Assembly: GCF_014297445.1 (NCBI RefSeq)
Contig: NZ_JACORU010000011.1
Span: 1 to 64,000 of the forward strand
Source: Ramlibacter albus
Lineage (GTDB): Bacteria > Pseudomonadota > Gammaproteobacteria > Burkholderiales > Burkholderiaceae_C
Length of the DNA stretch: 64,000 nt
Direction: 5' to 3'
Both the position numbers and the translations under genes were made by a program. Positions 33,592 through 42,658 of this stretch are shown here, in pieces (the stretch's first letter is position 1; every line of letters begins with the position of its first letter). Below the pieces are notes generated by a model. The model worked only from the letters and a program-made list of their open reading frames with translations. It ran no database searches and was not told the origin of the DNA.

Positions 33592-33927
33592 ATGCCCCAC
33601 CAAAAGTACCTCTCGTGCATCGAAGCCTGCCACGCCTGCGCCGTCGCGTGCAACCATTGCGCCGCATCCTGCCTGCAGGAGCAGGACGTAAAGATGATGG
33701 CGCCCTGTATCGCGCTCGACATGGATTGCGCTGCGATCTGCCAACTGGCCGCCGCGGCGATGGCCCGTGGCAGCGAACATGCGAAGGCCATTTGCGGCCT
33801 GTGCGCCGACATCTGCCAGTCGTGCGGCGCCGAGTGCGCCAAGCACGACATGGAGCATTGCCAGCAATGCGCGAAGGCGTGCCATCAGTGCGCCCAGGAA
33901 TGCCGCAAGATGGCGGCGATGGCCTGA
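33592..33927 (+). CDS. Four-helix-bundle copper storage protein, Csp3-like
   Basis: The ATG at 33592 has TGGAGAAACC just ahead; the longer frame from 33544 is not supported. The 111-aa product has about 19 Cys, mostly in CxxC-like spacings on helices (CIEACHACAVACNHCAASC, then CGLCADICQSCGAEC, then CQQCAKACHQCAQEC). This is the pattern of Csp copper storage proteins, which line a helix bundle with thiols and hold many Cu(I). With no signal peptide it should be cytosolic like Csp3. Confidence 0.85.
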   Translation: MPHQKYLSCIEACHACAVACNHCAASCLQEQDVKMMAPCIALDMDCAAICQLAAAAMARGSEHAKAICGLCADICQSCGAECAKHDMEHCQQCAKACHQCAQECRKMAAMA

Positions 33928-33964
33928 ATTCGGAAACAACCAACAAACACCAAGGAACACTGAA

Positions 33965-34390
33965 ATGACTCAACAACGCAGACACATCATGGCTACGGCC
34001 GCAGCTGTGATCGCACTGACCGCCGGCCTACTGCAAACGGCCGTTCAGGCTCAGACGAGCAAGCCCGCTCACCCGAGCGGACACAGCACCACTGCCAGCA
34101 CCGCCCAGCCGCCCTCAGGCGGCATGGACACGAAGGCGATGATGAAGGAGAACAACGACAAGATGGCTGGGATGTCGATGACCGGCAAACCTGACGTCGA
34201 TTTCGCGATGATGATGCGCATCCATCACCAAGGCGCGATCCAGATGTCCGAGGCCGAGCTCAAGGACGGGAAGGATGCGGAGATGAAGAAAATGGCCCGC
34301 AAGATCATCTCCGACCAGAAAAAGGAAATCGCGCAGCTCGACAAGTTCCTGGCGAAACAGGGCCACTCGATGGACAAGATGAAGAAATAG
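33965..34390 (+). CDS. DUF305 exported protein
   Basis: The ATG at 33965 gives 141 aa with a signal peptide (ATAAAVIALTAGLLQTAVQA) and a Met/His-rich region (MAGMSMTGKPDVDFAMMMR, then IHHQGAIQMSEAEL), typical of DUF305/CopM proteins that bind Cu in the periplasm. The helix continues as KKMARKIISDQKKEIAQLD. It is separated from the Csp gene by 37 bp and precedes the copper ATPase gene. Confidence 0.84.
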   Translation: MTQQRRHIMATAAAVIALTAGLLQTAVQAQTSKPAHPSGHSTTASTAQPPSGGMDTKAMMKENNDKMAGMSMTGKPDVDFAMMMRIHHQGAIQMSEAELKDGKDAEMKKMARKIISDQKKEIAQLDKFLAKQGHSMDKMKK

Positions 34391-34521
34391 CGGAGCCGGT
34401 TTTGGCACTCCCGAACCTCGATCCGTGAGTGCTGCGAGCGGTCGTGAAAAGCTCCATAGTCCATGATAGTCCGGCTCCTGCCGGGTCCGGGCCATGGCTT
34501 GCCCAACACCAAGGAACAAGG

Positions 34522-36930
34522 ATGAACAGGTCTGTCCACGATCACACCTCGCATCAGAGACATCAGCATCACGAGCCGATCCCCGGTGCTGCTGACCTCA
34601 AGGACCCCGTGTGCGGGATGGCCGTCAAGACAACCTCACCACACCACATGGAGCATGACGGGGCCCCGCTCTACTTTTGCAGCGCCGGCTGCAAGTCCAA
34701 ATTCGCCGCGGACCCGAGCAAGTACCTCACGGCACATGGCCCGGTACCGTCCCCCGCCGATGCAGTGCCAGCGGTTGCGGGAACGGCCGATGCAGTGCCA
34801 GCGGTTGCGGGAACGGTCTACACCTGCCCAATGCATCCTCAGATCCGACAAGACCGCCCAGGGGACTGCCCGATCTGCGGCATGTCATTGGAGCCTCTCC
34901 TGCCGACACTGGAGGACGACGAAAACCTCGAGCTGAAGAACTTCAGCCGGCGGTTCTGGTGGACGCTGCCGCTCACGATCATCGTGACCTTGCTCGCGAT
35001 GTTCGGGCACCAGGTCGGCAGGTTCAGCGTGTCGGCCCAAAGCTCGATCGAACTCGCGCTCTCCCTGCCCATCGTCTTGTGGGCCGGCTGGCCGTTCTTC
35101 AAAAGGGGCGCGCAGTCGGTCGTCAACCGCAGCCCGAACATGTGGACGCTGATCGGGCTCGGGACGGGCGCGGCTTTCGTGTACAGCGTCGTTGCAACGG
35201 TGGCGCCGGGCGCATTCCCGCCTGAGTTTGCCTCCATGGGCCGGGTAGCCGTCTATTTCGAAGCGGCCGCCGTGATCATTTCGTTGACGCTTCTGGGTCA
35301 AATGCTCGAGCTCAAGGCGCGGTCGCAGACGTCGGCAGCGATCAAGTCGCTGTTGGGCCTGGCGCCGAAAACGGCACGTCGTATCAGGGCCGACGGTTCG
35401 GAAGAAGACGTACCCCTGGCCAACGTCCACATCGGGGATTTGCTGCGCGTTCGGCCCGGTGAAAAAGTTCCGGTGGACGGCGTCGTTGTCGAAGGCAGCA
35501 GCTCCGTTGACGAATCCATGCTGACTGGGGAACCGATGCCGGTTTCAAAGCGGGCTGGCGACAAGTTGATCGGCGCCACGCTCAATACGTCCGGTGCCTT
35601 GACCCTGCGCGCGGAGAAGGTCGGCTCCGCCACCGTGTTGTCCCAGATCGTCCAGCTGGTCGCGCAGGCACAGCGCTCGCGCGCGCCGATGCAGCGAATG
35701 GCGGACCAGGTGGCGGGCTACTTCGTCATGGGCGTGATCGCGATCGCCCTGGTCACGCTGCTGGTCTGGGGCTTCATCGGCCCGCAGCCCAGCTGGGTCT
35801 ACGGCCTGATCAACGCCGTCGCGGTATTGATCATCGCCTGTCCCTGCGCGCTGGGACTGGCCACGCCGATGTCGATCATGGTGGCCACCGGGCGGGGAGC
35901 CACTCAGGGGGTGCTGTTCCGGGATGCGGCCGCGATCGAGAACTTCCGCAAGATCGATACCCTGATCGTCGACAAGACCGGCACCCTGACGGAGGGGCGC
36001 CCCGTCTTCCAGAGGGCCATTGCCGTCCCCGGGCGTACCCCGGATGAGGTGTTGCGCCTGGCGGCCAGCCTGGATCAGGGCAGCGAACACCCGCTGGCAA
36101 CGGCCATCGTGCAAGCCGCCAACAAGCAAGGCCTCGCGCTCGCGAAGGTCGATGCGTTCGAGTCCGGCTCGGGCATCGGCGTAACAGGGACGGTCGATGG
36201 GCAATCCCTGGCGTTGGGCAACACCGCTTTGATGGAGCAGATGGGGGTGGACAGCTCCAGCCTGAAACGTGAGGCGGAAGACCTGCGGGGCCAAGGCGCA
36301 AGCGTCATGTACCTGGCGCTGGGCGGTCGGTTCGCCGGGCTGCTGGCGGTGTCGGACCCCGTCAAGGCGAACACGCCGGAGGCCCTTCAGTCGCTGCATG
36401 CGGCCGGCATCAAGGTGATCATGGCAACGGGAGACGGATTGACCACTGCTCAAGCGGTGGCCAAGACACTGGGCATCGATGAGGTCCATGGCGAGGTCAA
36501 GCCCGCGGACAAGCTCGCGCTGGTCGAGCGCCTGCAGGCGCAAGGCAAGGTCGTGGGCATGGCCGGCGACGGGATCAACGACGCCCCCGCGCTGGCGAAG
36601 GCCGATGTGGGCATCGCCATGGGAACCGGAACCGACGTGGCCATGAACAGCGCGCAGGTGACGCTCGTCAAGGGCGATCTTCGCGGAATCTCCGTCGCGA
36701 GGCAGCTCTCCGACGCGACCGTTGCCAACATGAAGCAGAACCTCGGGCTCGCCTTCGTCTACAACGCGCTGGGCGTGCCATTGGCAGCGGGAGTGCTGTA
36801 CCCGTTCACCGGGATGCTGTTATCGCCGATGTTCGCGGCCTTGGCCATGAGTCTCAGTTCGGCCTCGGTCATCGCCAATGCACTGCGGCTGAGAGGTGCC
36901 GAAGGCACCGCCCGGCGGCCGGGCAGGTAG
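34522..36930 (+). CDS. copA: Cu(I)-translocating P1B-type ATPase with YHS and heavy-metal-binding domains
   Basis: The ATG at 34522 follows AAGGAACAAGG, giving 802 aa; the frame from 34429 is longer but unsupported. The N-terminus is His-rich ([12 protein letters not shown]), followed by a YHS/TRASH domain (DPVCGMAV and [10 protein letters not shown]), a duplicated Ala/Val-rich linker and a second metal-binding module ([20 protein letters not shown]). Then come the membrane helices, TGEP, the CPC motif ([13 protein letters not shown]), DKTGTLTEG and GDGINDAP. It lacks an N-terminal CxxC HMA domain. It should export Cu(I) or Ag(I) from the cytoplasm (SilP/CopA type). Confidence 0.92.
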   Translation: MNRSVHDHTSHQRHQHHEPIPGAADLKDPVCGMAVKTTSPHHMEHDGAPLYFCSAGCKSKFAADPSKYLTAHGPVPSPADAVPAVAGTADAVPAVAGTVYTCPMHPQIRQDRPGDCPICGMSLEPLLPTLEDDENLELKNFSRRFWWTLPLTIIVTLLAMFGHQVGRFSVSAQSSIELALSLPIVLWAGWPFFKRGAQSVVNRSPNMWTLIGLGTGAAFVYSVVATVAPGAFPPEFASMGRVAVYFEAAAVIISLTLLGQMLELKARSQTSAAIKSLLGLAPKTARRIRADGSEEDVPLANVHIGDLLRVRPGEKVPVDGVVVEGSSSVDESMLTGEPMPVSKRAGDKLIGATLNTSGALTLRAEKVGSATVLSQIVQLVAQAQRSRAPMQRMADQVAGYFVMGVIAIALVTLLVWGFIGPQPSWVYGLINAVAVLIIACPCALGLATPMSIMVATGRGATQGVLFRDAAAIENFRKIDTLIVDKTGTLTEGRPVFQRAIAVPGRTPDEVLRLAASLDQGSEHPLATAIVQAANKQGLALAKVDAFESGSGIGVTGTVDGQSLALGNTALMEQMGVDSSSLKREAEDLRGQGASVMYLALGGRFAGLLAVSDPVKANTPEALQSLHAAGIKVIMATGDGLTTAQAVAKTLGIDEVHGEVKPADKLALVERLQAQGKVVGMAGDGINDAPALAKADVGIAMGTGTDVAMNSAQVTLVKGDLRGISVARQLSDATVANMKQNLGLAFVYNALGVPLAAGVLYPFTGMLLSPMFAALAMSLSSASVIANALRLRGAEGTARRPGR
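34756..34815 (+). repeat. Perfect 30-bp tandem duplication inside the Cu-ATPase gene
   Basis: Two identical 30-bp units (34756-34785 and 34786-34815) encode two copies of a ten-residue linker, [10 protein letters not shown]. The identity is complete, including third positions, so the duplication is recent. It lengthens the linker between the YHS and the second metal-binding modules without breaking the frame. Confidence 0.95.
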
Positions 36931-36965
36931 GTCTTGCTTGACGCCGCAACATGCAGCGTGCCGGC

Positions 36966-37622
36966 TCAAGTGGCTGGACTGGAGCGGGACGAGTCAGCGA
37001 TGACGCGAATGGCTCGGGCCACCGCCCTTCCCAGTTGAAAACCACGCTCCACGGGCATGATCCACGCATTCTGCAGGCCACGAGCCCATTGAGCACCGGC
37101 CTCAAGCGAAGCAAAGAAGTGGACATTGCAGCAGAACGTAGTCTGGATGGACGCATTGGGCGCCGACACCACGATCGATATCACTGCTGTCGAGGGCATC
37201 GCAACGCCCAACTTGTCCGGCGAGACTTCCAGAGAGATCGCGGCTCCCGTGACCGGGCAGCTTGAGCGAACCCTGGCGGGTTTTTCGAGCAGTGCCGGTA
37301 AAAACAACGTGTCCAATGCGCACCAGGCATACAGCTTGCGGCCTTCGACCTCAAACTGGTGCGGGGTTTCGCGGAGCGTCAATGCGTACCCGACGACGTT
37401 GCCCTCGTCGTCCCATTCGACGCCGTTGGCTTGCTTCAACAGGATTTCCGCTTCGCTGCCAGCGGCCAGGCCGGCGCGTTCGGCAAGCGCGCCGGCGCTC
37501 ACAGGCTGTCCCTTGGACAACTCGCGCAGCAGCGCAATGAGGATGGGCGCGAAGCCTTCGGCGCCATTGGGCGCCGACAGGTGCTGGGCGAGATCGTTGG
37601 CCAGCCTTTCTTCCTCCATCAC
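36966..37622 (-). CDS. merB: Organomercurial lyase
   Basis: The 218-aa enzyme cleaves carbon-mercury bonds to release Hg(II). The catalytic residues are visible: Cys101 and Asp104 in YAWCALDTLFLP and the second catalytic Cys in TTFCCNVHFF near residue 164, matching Cys96, Asp99 and Cys159 of plasmid R831b-type MerB. The N-terminal helical domain (LANDLAQHLSAP) is present. Upstream on the same strand only the last part of merA remains, so Hg(II) reduction would need another MerA. Confidence 0.92.
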   Translation of the reverse strand: MMEEERLANDLAQHLSAPNGAEGFAPILIALLRELSKGQPVSAGALAERAGLAAGSEAEILLKQANGVEWDDEGNVVGYALTLRETPHQFEVEGRKLYAWCALDTLFLPALLEKPARVRSSCPVTGAAISLEVSPDKLGVAMPSTAVISIVVSAPNASIQTTFCCNVHFFASLEAGAQWARGLQNAWIMPVERGFQLGRAVARAIRVIADSSRSSPAT

Positions 37623-37637
37623 ATCGAGCTCCTTTCT

Positions 37638-38028
<391 letters not shown>

Positions 38029-38082
38029 CGTCTCGGGCACCCCTGCGAGGCCGGACCACGCGGTCTCACGCGATCAGCCCGG

Positions 38083-38667
38083 TCAGACCTCGTCGCTCCG
38101 GTCGCGAAACTCCAGCTTGAACTGCCAGCCCTCGAAGGTCGCAACCATCCGTCCAAGTTCGTCCCAGGAGAGCTCACTGCCATCGACTACGACCATCGGC
38201 ACACCATGATCCTCCTCGGGATCGCTGTCGACGGTCCCCAGCAGCACCAAGCCATCGTTCACCTGCAGTCCGAGGTCTGTGTCCTCCAGATGCGTGAGAG
38301 CCAATGCTCGGCGCATCTTGCCGATTAGCTTGCCCAGCAACTCCAGTGGGTCGTCGTCAGGCTCCCCGATCACCTGAAACCGATAGCCCGCCGGGCTGCC
38401 ATCGCGCAACTCGAACGCGTCGATCGCCAATCCGGTGCCGCACAGCCAGCTGCGAAACCGGAACTCGTGCTCGGCGCCGCGACCGTCGACCATGCGCACA
38501 GGTTCGAAGACCACGTGCTCAAACCCCTGCAGCCCGAGGCGGCTGGCCGCGGCCCCATTGAAGCATCGGCCGCAGAGCTTCCTGTAGCCGCCTTCCATCG
38601 AACCGTAATTCACGACGTCGTGGGCGGGCGTGGGCTGATGGCAGGCGTCGCAGATGATGGTCTGCAT
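38083..38667 (-). CDS. Zinc-ribbon hypothetical protein
   Basis: The 194-aa product starts MQTIICDACHQPTPAHDVVN and has a four-Cys zinc ribbon (CDAC near residue 6 and CGRCFN near 32). The C-terminal part, GTVDSDPEEDHGVPMVVVDG then TFEGWQFKLEFRD, is a conserved pattern I have seen in uncharacterised bacterial proteins with this ribbon. It lies 36 bp downstream of the recombinase gene on the same strand and may share its transcript. Function unknown. Confidence 0.75.
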   Translation of the reverse strand: MQTIICDACHQPTPAHDVVNYGSMEGGYRKLCGRCFNGAAASRLGLQGFEHVVFEPVRMVDGRGAEHEFRFRSWLCGTGLAIDAFELRDGSPAGYRFQVIGEPDDDPLELLGKLIGKMRRALALTHLEDTDLGLQVNDGLVLLGTVDSDPEEDHGVPMVVVDGSELSWDELGRMVATFEGWQFKLEFRDRSDEV

Positions 38668-38703
38668 GGGTGGTGATCTGCGAGGAGGCAGGCCGACTGT
38701 AGG

Positions 38704-40401
38704 CTACGACCGCGGCGCCGCGAACCGATCGACCACCTGCTTGGCGCGCCGCGCATCGTCGGTGTGCAGGTACATCGAGGTCGTGGCCAGCGAGGCGTGT
38801 CGCAGGTTGTCGCGCACCGTTGTCAGCTCGGCGCCACCTTGGAGGAGGTGCGTGGCATGCGTGTGCCTCGTCCAGTGCGGCGTGGCCTGCCGCAACTTCT
38901 CGGCGAGGGCCGGGGTGCCTTCCTCCACGACGTCGGCTGCAGTGCTGAAGAACCGCTTCATCACCCGCCACAGGCGCCACGAGGAGATTCCGCTGCCATC
39001 TTCTCCAAGGCTGCCAACCAGCGGGGTCGATGGACGCCACTTCGAGGGCATCACGGGCAGCCCCCGTTGAACGAGGTAGCGATCGAGGGCGGCGCGGGCC
39101 AGCGGCGGCAGCACGACCTTGCCGGCCTTGTGGCCCTTGCCGACGACCCGGATCCACGTGTCGCCGTGCGGGTCCGAGTCGATCGCGCCCAGTTGTGCGC
39201 CCACGAGTTCGCTGATTCGAAGGCCCGTGGCGTAGGCGAAGTCCAGCATGAAGCGCAGCCGCTGCGCGGCCGGCTCGCTCCAGCCGTAGGACCACTCCAG
39301 GCCGTCGGCGACGACCCGGACGAGCTTCCACTCGTGCTCGGTGAAGGCGTGAGACGTGTCGAGCTGCGCCGGCCGGCCGCCTCGCACCTTGACGCCGGCG
39401 AATGGGTTGGCCAGCACGTAGCGCTGCTCGATGAGCCAGCGGTACAGGGCGTTGAGCACCGACAGCGCGTAGGCAGCCGAGCGCGCCGAGAGGTCGCCCG
39501 CGAAGGGACGCCACGCCGGCGACGACCTCGGCTGCGGGGCGCCGACCCAGCGCGCTCGCGGGCCTGGGCGACGGAGGAAGGCGCGGTAGGCAATGGCATC
39601 CTCGGTGGTCAGCGACGACAAGGCCCGCCCGCGCTCGACGATTGCCCACAGGATCAGCCGTTCGGCCTCCTTGCGGTAGGAACGCTGCGTCGCCGCCGAC
39701 TCGTGCAGCGACAGCCACGCGTTCACGGCCTGGTAATCGTTGCTGGCGTCGAGCGCACAGCTGGCCCGGGGCGCTCGGAAGGTGCCCCGTGTGCCATCGA
39801 CGTCTTCGGGCACGACCAGCCGCTCCCAGGGGACCAGTTCCTGGGCCTGTTTCAAGGTCACCAACGCGCGAGCGCGTTCAGTGAGCGCGGGATGCTGGGC
39901 AAAGAACGCCTCGACCTGGCGGGCGCTTGCCGGCCCGAGCCCCGCGATGCCTGCCCACCAGCGCCGGCGCCTGGGAACGCGCAAGGTCAAGTCGGCCAGC
40001 GTGCGGATGCCCGCCGCGTGCAGCACGCCCACGAGCCGCACGGGTAGCCAGCGCTCGACGGCGTCGCCGATGAGCGGCTGCGGAGGCGGCATCCCGCGCA
40101 ACGTCTCGATGGCGGCAGCGGCAGACTTGGCGAGTTTCCGATCGGATGGGCTGACCGCCGTCAACGTGGCGGCCAGGTTCGCCTGCGCACGGCTCGTCGC
40201 GAAGGCCGCCAGCTGGCGTTTCACCCGCCCGATCACCGAGCGCGCCGATGCGCCGGCAGCCCGGCGATCGGGCAGATAGCGATCCACGGCGGCGCGGCTG
40301 GGAACCCCTTGAAGCCAGGCGCGGAATGCGGCCAGCGCAGCCTCGTCCGGCCAAGCCGGGTCTGCGGGCATGCTGGGTGGCGCTGACAGCGCGTTTTCCA
40401 T
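38704..40401 (-). CDS. Site-specific tyrosine recombinase (integrase)
   Basis: The ATG at 40401 gives 565 aa; the frame reaches 40434. The N-terminal 200 residues include a helix-hairpin-helix-like region (AGIRTLADLTLRVPRRRRWW, then IAGLGPASARQVEAFF). A SAM-like core-binding domain follows (LHESAATQRSYRKEAERLIL). The catalytic domain has all family residues: Arg in ATGLRISELVGA, the Lys in VVGKGHKAGK, HWTRHTHATHLL, the later His in LRHASLATTSMYLH and the Tyr nucleophile in the same box. This is an apparently active integrase of plasmid/island type. With merA' and merB just downstream it may have mobilised part of the region. Confidence 0.88.
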   Translation of the reverse strand: MENALSAPPSMPADPAWPDEAALAAFRAWLQGVPSRAAVDRYLPDRRAAGASARSVIGRVKRQLAAFATSRAQANLAATLTAVSPSDRKLAKSAAAAIETLRGMPPPQPLIGDAVERWLPVRLVGVLHAAGIRTLADLTLRVPRRRRWWAGIAGLGPASARQVEAFFAQHPALTERARALVTLKQAQELVPWERLVVPEDVDGTRGTFRAPRASCALDASNDYQAVNAWLSLHESAATQRSYRKEAERLILWAIVERGRALSSLTTEDAIAYRAFLRRPGPRARWVGAPQPRSSPAWRPFAGDLSARSAAYALSVLNALYRWLIEQRYVLANPFAGVKVRGGRPAQLDTSHAFTEHEWKLVRVVADGLEWSYGWSEPAAQRLRFMLDFAYATGLRISELVGAQLGAIDSDPHGDTWIRVVGKGHKAGKVVLPPLARAALDRYLVQRGLPVMPSKWRPSTPLVGSLGEDGSGISSWRLWRVMKRFFSTAADVVEEGTPALAEKLRQATPHWTRHTHATHLLQGGAELTTVRDNLRHASLATTSMYLHTDDARRAKQVVDRFAAPRS

Positions 40402-40684
40402 GCACGCTAGTTTAGATCCGTGGCAAGCATGCAAAGCTAATGTCGTTTATCTTGGTATCACTGTCGATGAACATGCTCGCCAGCGAACTCTCACCGCGGT
40501 GAGAGTCTCGGCTGCCCAGGAGGCAGGTGCAGCCAAGATTGAGGCTCCATAAAGCTGCCGCTCGCGAAGACCAGCCATCGGCCATCAAGAGTCATTCGGT
40601 GGTGCCGCCGGTCAGTGGTCGTTCGACGCAGCGACCGATCCTCAGCGGAACTTCAGCGGTTTGAACAGCAGACAGTCATCTGGG

Positions 40685-41731
40685 CTAGTCCAGTCTTGAC
40701 TGGTTGCCCTGCCGAGCATGCTGGGCGCAGCGCAGGACCGCTTCGACGAGCGGCGCGATGGACGACGGCGGAGACGGCGACACGCTGCTAACGTTGATTT
40801 CGCACAGCACGTAGCGCCGCGCGCCATCGGCCTTCGCATCGCCCAGCATGAAGTCGCAGTCCCACAGCAGTGGCAGTTGTTCGCGCGCCAGGCCGACGCG
40901 CTCGCGCAGCAGCGTGATCCAGGTCGACTCCAGTTGCTGCTTCAAGTCCTGGAAGCCGGGCAGCTCAGGGCCGTGGTACAGACGCGGCCCCGGCACGGGC
41001 GCATCGGGGTGCAGCGCGTTCACGGCCTGCAGGCCGAAGCCTGTGACGCGGTCCTCCACGAGGTAGGCGCGCACCATGCCTTCGGGCAGCCGCGCTTGCC
41101 AGGCCTGGTCAATCATGTGGCCGCCGCCCTCCGGCTCGAAGTAAGGCGCCAGCGTCGCCTTCAGCGCCGGCATGTCCATGTGCTGGGGCTTGCTACCGCG
41201 CTGGGCGTGCTGCACGGTCAGTCCGCCGCCGGCAGACGCTTCGACGCGCCACACGCCGATGCCGCTGTGGCCACGGTGCTGCTTGAGCACGCGCGCGCCC
41301 TGCCGCAGCCGCTGCGGCAGTTCGGTCTCCAGCTGCGCCAGGCTGTCGATGCGGTGAACGTCACTGCCAAAGGGCAAGTCGCGGGTCTCGAACAGCACGT
41401 CCTTGGTACCCAGGCGCAGGATCGCCTCGGGGTTCGCACTGACGAGCACGCCCGCCGCCGCCACTTCACACAGCAGCGCATCGAGCCGGTCGCGGCGGCG
41501 GCCGTCCTCGATCGGGTTGCACCACACCAGCACGGCCTGCACGCGGCGCAACTGTGCCGCCACCTCGTCGGCGAAGTCATCGTGATAGATCGCTGGCTCG
41601 GCCGTCACGCCTGCGGCAGCCAGCGCTTCGAACAAGGCCGCGAAGCGGCTTGCTGCAGGGTCTGCGCGGTCGCGGGCGGCCCGGTCGCCGGGATAAAGCA
41701 GCGCGACACTGGCGGCGCGGGGGCCGGTCAT
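40685..41731 (-). CDS. Cj0069-family ATP-grasp-like protein of the chromate operon
   Basis: The 348-aa product has an alpha/beta N-terminus (ASVALLYPGDRAARDRADP) and an ATP-grasp-like core: LGTKDVLFETRDLPFGSDVH, VLKQHRGHSGIGVWRVE near residue 150 and the metal-binding end LLWDCDFMLGDA plus LCEINVSSVSP near residue 310. The family is repeatedly found as the last gene of chrBA operons. The reaction is not known; ATP-grasp enzymes usually form amide or peptide-like bonds. Its start overlaps the superoxide dismutase fusion by 4 bp. Confidence 0.8.
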   Translation of the reverse strand: MTGPRAASVALLYPGDRAARDRADPAASRFAALFEALAAAGVTAEPAIYHDDFADEVAAQLRRVQAVLVWCNPIEDGRRRDRLDALLCEVAAAGVLVSANPEAILRLGTKDVLFETRDLPFGSDVHRIDSLAQLETELPQRLRQGARVLKQHRGHSGIGVWRVEASAGGGLTVQHAQRGSKPQHMDMPALKATLAPYFEPEGGGHMIDQAWQARLPEGMVRAYLVEDRVTGFGLQAVNALHPDAPVPGPRLYHGPELPGFQDLKQQLESTWITLLRERVGLAREQLPLLWDCDFMLGDAKADGARRYVLCEINVSSVSPSPPSSIAPLVEAVLRCAQHARQGNQSRLD

Positions 41732-42648
41732 GACGCAGGGCTCCCGGGCTTGTCCACCAGGGGCCTGCCCGCAGCCTGCCAGGCGTCGATGCCCCCGACC
41801 AGGTAGCGGGCCTTCAAACCCGCGGCCTGGAGCCGCAGGGCCGTGACGCGGCCCACCTCGTGCCCGTAGACGCAGTACACCAGCAGCTCACGGTCTGTCG
41901 GCAGATCTGCGGCCCAGTTGGGTACATCGGCAGGGTCGCACCAGCGCGCACCGGGAATCATCGTGCGCGCGTTCTCGAACACACCTGCACGACGAACGTC
42001 GAAGACCAACGCATCACCCACTTGGTCCTGGTTCGCGCCGAAGGGCTCGCCTGCCGCATGCACCGCCCGCTGGTACCGCCCATAGACTGCTGCCCAGTCG
42101 ATGTTGTCCATGAATGCATCCACGTAGGCGCCCGCCGCCGCGCCGAAGTCCATGTGATAAGCATGTTCGTACATGTCGAGCGCCAGGATCGGCACGCCGC
42201 CCGCCACCATGTGCGTGTGGTCGGCCGCCCACTGGTTGACCAGCGTGCCCTCGCGCGGCTGGAACACCAGCAGCACCCAGCCCGACCCGCCGCCCAGGGC
42301 CTTGCCCATCGCGATGAACTCCTCGCGCCAGCGTTCGATGCTGCCGAAGCTGGCTTCCAGCATCAGCTTCGCAGCCGGCTCCATCGTCACGCCATCGCCG
42401 CCCAAGCTAGCGAAGTACAGCTCATGCAACAGCATCGAGTTCGTCGCGATCAACTCTTCGCGCTTCAAGCCGTTCAGCTGGAAACCGGGCGCCGTGGCGA
42501 AAGGCGTTGCCGCGAGATCCTGGCGGATGGCGTTCAGCCGCTTCACCGCTCCCGCGTAGTTGTTCTGGTGGTGGCTGGTGATCAGTGCGGGCGACAGAAG
42601 CTTCAGTGCGGCCGGGTCGAACGGCAGGTCTTGCAGGCGTGCAGTCAT
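41728..42648 (-). CDS. chrC: Fe/Mn superoxide dismutase fused to a rhodanese domain
   Basis: The 306-aa protein has a superoxide dismutase domain at residues 1-195 with metal ligands in SHHQNNYAG (near 26), LLHELYF (near 75) and ALDMYEHAYHMDFG (Asp/His near 165-170), then a rhodanese domain at 210-300 with the catalytic Cys in VYCVYGHEVGRV. ChrC-type dismutases sit in chromate operons and deal with superoxide produced during Cr(VI) reduction. The rhodanese part may add a thiol/persulfide function. It is co-transcribed with chrA (10-bp gap) and overlaps the ATP-grasp gene. The symbol is assigned by operon position. Confidence 0.86.
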   Translation of the reverse strand: MTARLQDLPFDPAALKLLSPALITSHHQNNYAGAVKRLNAIRQDLAATPFATAPGFQLNGLKREELIATNSMLLHELYFASLGGDGVTMEPAAKLMLEASFGSIERWREEFIAMGKALGGGSGWVLLVFQPREGTLVNQWAADHTHMVAGGVPILALDMYEHAYHMDFGAAAGAYVDAFMDNIDWAAVYGRYQRAVHAAGEPFGANQDQVGDALVFDVRRAGVFENARTMIPGARWCDPADVPNWAADLPTDRELLVYCVYGHEVGRVTALRLQAAGLKARYLVGGIDAWQAAGRPLVDKPGSPAS

Positions 42649-42658
42649 GGAAACTCCT

